This document shows, piece by piece, positions 6,701 through 9,059 of a stretch of 9,059 nucleotides of DNA. The DNA lies in contig DHWG01000097.1 of the NCBI GenBank assembly GCA_002413075.1, positions 11,879 through 20,937 on the forward strand, in the 5' to 3' direction. Position numbers and translations under genes: made by a program. The first letter of the stretch is position 1, and the number at the start of each line of letters is the position of its first letter. Below the pieces are notes generated by a model that saw only the letters and a list, made by a program, of their open reading frames with translations, did no database searches and was not told where the DNA came from. This DNA comes from Desulfosporosinus sp. UBA5188 (GTDB taxonomy: Bacteria > Bacillota > Desulfitobacteriia > Desulfitobacteriales > Desulfitobacteriaceae).

Positions 6701-8174
6701 AAGAGACTATCGTGACGTGGTCTATGATGAAGGAACGGTTGAGGCGATTAATGGGGAGCTCAGCAGCCTTGAAGCGTTAAGCAAAAAGCGGCAACAGGAG
6801 GAAAAAGGAGCGATTAGAGTTGAGGGGTCAGCAGATAAAGCGCGCGCCAATGCCCTCGAAGAGGTAGAAAAGCTAGGTGCAGAATCCCCTCTCAGTCCCG
6901 AAGATATCAAAGGAGATTTCCAAGAACGTCGATATATACTATCAAAGCAGCATGCCAAAATGCTCCAGGAGATTGACCAAATATCTCGAAAAATTAACGA
7001 GTACAATAAGTTGATGGAACAAATTAGTTCCTTTACGAACGGCGTGAGCTTTGACCCTGAAAAAGGATTCCACCCAGAACAAGATATTAAGGGTCAAACT
7101 AAGGTGTTAGGGGAAGGCTACCGTACTGTGGAAACCAAGAACCGAACCCAAGCAGATGCCCTCAGAAACAAGTATGCCGGCATTAAAGCGGACTATCGAG
7201 AAAGAAACACGAACATAAGCAATATCTTTAAAGGTCTTGACCTGCTTTGGGATAAGGTGGAGATGGATTATGACGGTTATTATTATCTCTATGAACGCAT
7301 GACCCTGCATAAAGACAAGCTTGGGGAATTAATTCAACTTCATGAAAACCAACTCTCCAATTTAGAGCGGAACAAACGGGATATGATTCAGCAGAGCCTA
7401 CTTCATGGGATGAGGTTCTATGAAGAAATAGAATGGATCTCTGATCATTCGAAGGTACGCTTGCAAGGGCGAAGCAGACCCGTGCAAATGCTCAAGATTG
7501 AGCTCTCCTTAGATTCTAGCGATGCAGCGGGGATCCGGATGAAGGAATATATTGAAGCATGTATTTTGAAAGTGCGAGAGGAAACTAGAGCAGAAAAAAG
7601 TGAGGAAGACGTCAAAAAGACTGTCGCCAAATTAATGTACAGCCGGGAATTATTGAATGTCTATCTCGGAAATTCGAATATTCCCGTGAAAGTCTTCAAG
7701 ATTGATCTGAACATGAAAAATAGCAGCCTAAAGGCCTGGGAAGATGCCGTGCGAGAGAACTCGGGTGGCGAGAAGTTTGTCGTCTACTTCTCAGTCCTTT
7801 CAGCCTTAATGGCCTATACTCGGTCCCGTACCTTAGAGGCTGCGGGTGCCGACGAGGACAAGGATTCCAGTGTTTTGGTGATGGATAATCCGTTTGGCCC
7901 GATCTCTTCGGAACACCTACTCAATCCACTCTTCGAAATTGCCAAAAAACACCGTACTCAGCTGATCTGTCTGTCGGATCTGAAACAAAACTCCATCATG
8001 AATTGTTTTAATCTAATCTACATGCTGAAGGTCAGGTCCAGTGCCATTGGAAGCAATGAGTATCTAAAGTTCGAAGAAATGATTCGGGATGAAAGCACCA
8101 TTCAGAATGACGAAAAGCTGGAAAAGGCGATCTTCAGGGTTTCTGAAGCTAAGCAGATCAACTTATTTGAGTAA
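3768..8174 (+). CDS. jetC: JetC-like SMC ATPase (MukB-like) of a Wadjet system
   Basis: This 1468-residue protein is the motor subunit, an SMC/MukB-like ATPase expected to dimerise and extrude DNA loops with JetA and JetB. The N-terminal head carries a P-loop, LANGGGKSVL, with K44/S45, and a conserved-looking N-D-S-E-G-G-L segment at 199-205. A first long charged coiled coil spans about 235-630, a globular hinge-like region about 637-750, and a second coiled coil about 750-1220. The C-terminal head has the ABC signature SGGE (1332-1335), Walker B SVLVMDNPFG with D1373, and QLICLSD after it. Two features are unusual against textbook ABC/SMC heads: the first Walker A glycine position is Leu, and the residue after the Walker B Asp is Asn (N1374) where a catalytic Glu is normal. 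These may be traits of this JetC group. It is longer than typical type I JetC. It is intact and overlaps the jetB stop by 8 bp. Housekeeping Smc and SbcC are less likely given the neighbours. Confidence 0.88.
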   Translation: MPRINRIRIINFSYNNDSRHIQDETFNFHGGENALLSLANGGGKSVLVQLLFQPIVPEIRIQGRRINAFFRKKRLPAYVLIEWKLDGAAGYLLTGIGMVSADVSGVEDEKNRVKYFTFTSKYNGANLFDIENIELVKQSGNILEIKHFKEAREMMADKEKKDPYLFSCFYDDDGERYRKRLAEFGIAQDEWRNIIAKINDSEGGLDEIFQKYKNSSQLLNEWIIKTIEKVIFKDRAEIHRLEEMLAGLVREVIENERFILEKQVLDEFLGVYGEQVVALEELLNRLEEQKLIGSKLAALNRYLNAETLVLRDNHEQNKQELVTINQEQQRINLEERSYTYWLRSDEHTLAARKLAEAEKNSQENEDKLQATQRSGKIMQAAGLSEDIRGKQADLSGISERLHAARSEYDTDQRMRNLEYSLRKLSQETLQKLQSALSRLNEKGTDQGNLRDQVKRDSANLERDLINYAGDKGSLQQQTKQYEAQERDVLVKLQLSLNRNLLGELSEKDLEKTRLTLKKTQEKLQLEVQSRIEERKRLEQEQLKADQALQGHQEARSNETTVLHGLVKEIAHYEHQEQEIQGILQKIGFDAELRFDRERLQTSFSQRLKNLNQSLEEAVRIRDDATESLASLKNGRLHIPEEIISVLATQDLQYDTGETYLRNQPLEIRQTMLANNPVLPYALILARENIKRLAQSMNRMTLRRIIPIIAYEDLGVSLTSHDRLVQSDTGISLVCLYEGRVFDNASLIQLEEELKQHQTKALEQYQHYSEERNQAVAQQAICGRFVYKDDHRYLLGKKLTASETLLQTILTSIERLKKEKVDLRTAQEDLEQTIQDLKTSLQKAQSAVELFEVWMGQEKDYQTCRRKLAEIREAIIGAEGKKLELATSLDALQEEHRKLSSEIDQNERESRELRKKYTFYQEAPEAELVEGTLEDLEARLKALKVTYSGEIEQLEKRKNELLSDCEKKEKEMAKLSLEERDYRDVVYDEGTVEAINGELSSLEALSKKRQQEEKGAIRVEGSADKARANALEEVEKLGAESPLSPEDIKGDFQERRYILSKQHAKMLQEIDQISRKINEYNKLMEQISSFTNGVSFDPEKGFHPEQDIKGQTKVLGEGYRTVETKNRTQADALRNKYAGIKADYRERNTNISNIFKGLDLLWDKVEMDYDGYYYLYERMTLHKDKLGELIQLHENQLSNLERNKRDMIQQSLLHGMRFYEEIEWISDHSKVRLQGRSRPVQMLKIELSLDSSDAAGIRMKEYIEACILKVREETRAEKSEEDVKKTVAKLMYSRELLNVYLGNSNIPVKVFKIDLNMKNSSLKAWEDAVRENSGGEKFVVYFSVLSALMAYTRSRTLEAAGADEDKDSSVLVMDNPFGPISSEHLLNPLFEIAKKHRTQLICLSDLKQNSIMNCFNLIYMLKVRSSAIGSNEYLKFEEMIRDESTIQNDEKLEKAIFRVSEAKQINLFE

Positions 8175-8194
8175 CACTACCAACGCTTGATGAT

Positions 8195-8201
8195 AGGCAG
8201 G
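8195..8201 (+). promoter_or_regulatory. Modest ribosome binding site of the recD2-like gene
   Basis: AGGCAGG lies 7 nt before the ATG at 8209. An in-frame TAG at 8194-8196 makes 8209 the first possible start. The 34-bp gap from the jetC stop shows no terminator hairpin and no clear promoter. Confidence 0.55.
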
Positions 8202-8208
8202 TCACAAT

Positions 8209-9059
8209 ATGGAATACATAAGCGGAGTTGTCGAGAGAGTTACCTTTGAAAATACTGAGAATGGCTTCAGCGTCATCAAGATAAAATCCAAGGGTTTTAC
8301 TGACCTTGTAACGGTCGTGGGAAGCCTGGCCGCTGTGAATGTTGGAACTATTATCCGACTTAAAGGCGAATGGAAGATGGACAGCAAGTTCGGGAAGCAG
8401 TTTGCGGCCCAGGATTACCGTGAAACCTTGCCGGCAACGGTTGTTGGTATTCAAAAATACTTGGGAAGCGGACTCATCAAGGGCATCGGGCCAGTGTTTG
8501 CTCAGAGGATCGTTCAACATTTTCAGGAAGACACCTTGAGGGTGTTGGAGGAGGAAGCCGACTATTTAGTTAAAGTTGTGGGCATCGGACAAAAGCGAGT
8601 GGACATGATCAAAAAATCATGGCAAGAGCAAAAAGAGATTAAGAATGTCATGCTTTTCTTGCAAAGCCATGGAGTGTCCACGGCCTTTGCCGTGAAAATA
8701 TATAAGACCTACGGAAATGATAGCATCGAAATTGTGAAGACCAATCCCTATCGACTGGCGGATGACATCTGGGGCATCGGCTTTAAAACGGCGGATAAAA
8801 TTGCCTTGCAGATGGGTTTTGAGAAAAACTCCCTTGAACGCTGCCGCTCGGGAATTGTGTATGTCCTGAACGAACTTTCCAATGACGGACACTGCTATGG
8901 GACAAGGGAACAGCTTCTGGAAGAGGCGGAAAAAATTCTCGAGATTGAGACCTCACAGGTCGACTCAACGCTGGATCGGATGATCGAGGAAAAGGCCGTC
9001 ATTCTCGATGGTGAGGAGGCTATCTTTTTACTGCCTTTTTATCACAGCGAACTGGGAAT
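8209..9059 (+). CDS. recD2: RecD2-type (RecD-like) DNA helicase, N-terminal part, cut by the window end
   Basis: The first 283 residues of an SF1B, 5'-3' DNA helicase of the RecD2 type are present. The rest, including the ATPase motifs, lies beyond the window. RecD2 proteins in Firmicutes act without RecBC, in replication-fork and recombination processes. The N-terminus (1 to about 75) reads as the small OB-like beta domain, starting MEYISGVVERVTFENTENGF. It is followed by helix-hairpin-helix-like segments at GIGPVFAQRI (92-101), GIGQKRV (125-131) and GIGFKTADKI (189-198), with NPYRLADDIWGIG between 179 and 191. The end, FLLPFYHSELG (273-283), is where the helicase core usually begins. The gene follows jetC by 34 bp on the same strand, so co-transcription is possible. 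It may instead simply be the chromosomal gene next to which the defence operon inserted. Typical family length is around 740 residues. Confidence 0.9.
   Translation, partial: MEYISGVVERVTFENTENGFSVIKIKSKGFTDLVTVVGSLAAVNVGTIIRLKGEWKMDSKFGKQFAAQDYRETLPATVVGIQKYLGSGLIKGIGPVFAQRIVQHFQEDTLRVLEEEADYLVKVVGIGQKRVDMIKKSWQEQKEIKNVMLFLQSHGVSTAFAVKIYKTYGNDSIEIVKTNPYRLADDIWGIGFKTADKIALQMGFEKNSLERCRSGIVYVLNELSNDGHCYGTREQLLEEAEKILEIETSQVDSTLDRMIEEKAVILDGEEAIFLLPFYHSELG

Larger units (their letters stand above)
390..8174 (+). other. Wadjet-like anti-plasmid defence operon, order D-A-B-C
   Basis: Four co-directional genes without internal gaps encode a nuclease, a kleisin-like, a KITE-like and an SMC subunit, the full part list of a Wadjet complex. 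Known Wadjet systems restrict plasmid transformation by extruding and cutting closed-circular DNA. All four frames are open and the main ATPase and Toprim motifs can be found, so the system looks intact. The D-first order and the look of JetA/JetB argue against type I. Assignment to a type is left open. Confidence 0.82.

Noticed and set aside
3768..8174. Housekeeping Smc, SbcC/Rad50 or MukB instead of JetC
   Set aside because: The neighbours are not ScpA/ScpB, SbcD or MukE/MukF with a methyltransferase-like gene, and a Toprim JetD-like gene lies in the same operon.
8190..8249. Short open frame starting at ATG 8190 in the jetC-recD2 gap
   Set aside because: It is about 19 codons, out of frame with recD2, and lacks a ribosome binding site, while the ATG at 8209 has one and starts a recognised protein.
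8158..8520. Antisense open frame of 120 codons across the jetC end and recD2 start
   Set aside because: The sense strand encodes a clear RecD2 N-terminus here; the antisense product has no recognisable family.

Overview
The window is dominated by one compact four-gene defence-type operon on the plus strand (390-8174). Its products match the parts of a Wadjet (Jet/Ept/Mks-like) SMC complex: a Toprim nuclease subunit (JetD-like), a kleisin-like subunit (JetA-like), a small KITE-like winged-helix subunit (JetB-like) and a very large MukB-like SMC ATPase (JetC-like). The gene order is D-A-B-C, not the A-B-C-D order of the well-known type I operon. The JetA- and JetB-like proteins do not look like the type I families, so I read this as a non-type-I Wadjet. 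The exact type needs profile searches. From what is known of Wadjet, the complex should load on DNA, extrude loops using JetABC, recognise small closed-circular DNA such as plasmids, and cut it with JetD.

Layout. Positions 1-159 hold the 3' end of an unrecognised short coiled-coil protein gene. A perfect 19-bp stem-loop follows (182-237) and probably terminates it. A very good sigma-A-type promoter (TTGTCA, 17 bp, TATAAT; 314-342) then drives jetD. An 8-bp inverted repeat is centred exactly on the -35 box, which suggests an operator. The four jet genes are tightly packed: jetD and jetA are 0-21 bp apart depending on the jetA start, jetA/jetB overlap by GTGA, and jetB/jetC overlap by 8 bp. After jetC, a 34-bp gap with no terminator leads into the N-terminal 283 codons of a RecD2-type helicase gene, which runs off the right edge.

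Organism. Strong GGAG-type ribosome binding sites, sigma-A consensus boxes, TTG/GTG starts, a RecD2 helicase and mid-40s GC coding DNA beside AT-rich spacers suggest a Firmicute, perhaps a clostridial lineage such as Desulfitobacterium/Desulfosporosinus. The genus is a guess. No CRISPR array, tRNA, rRNA, insertion sequence or integrase is visible.
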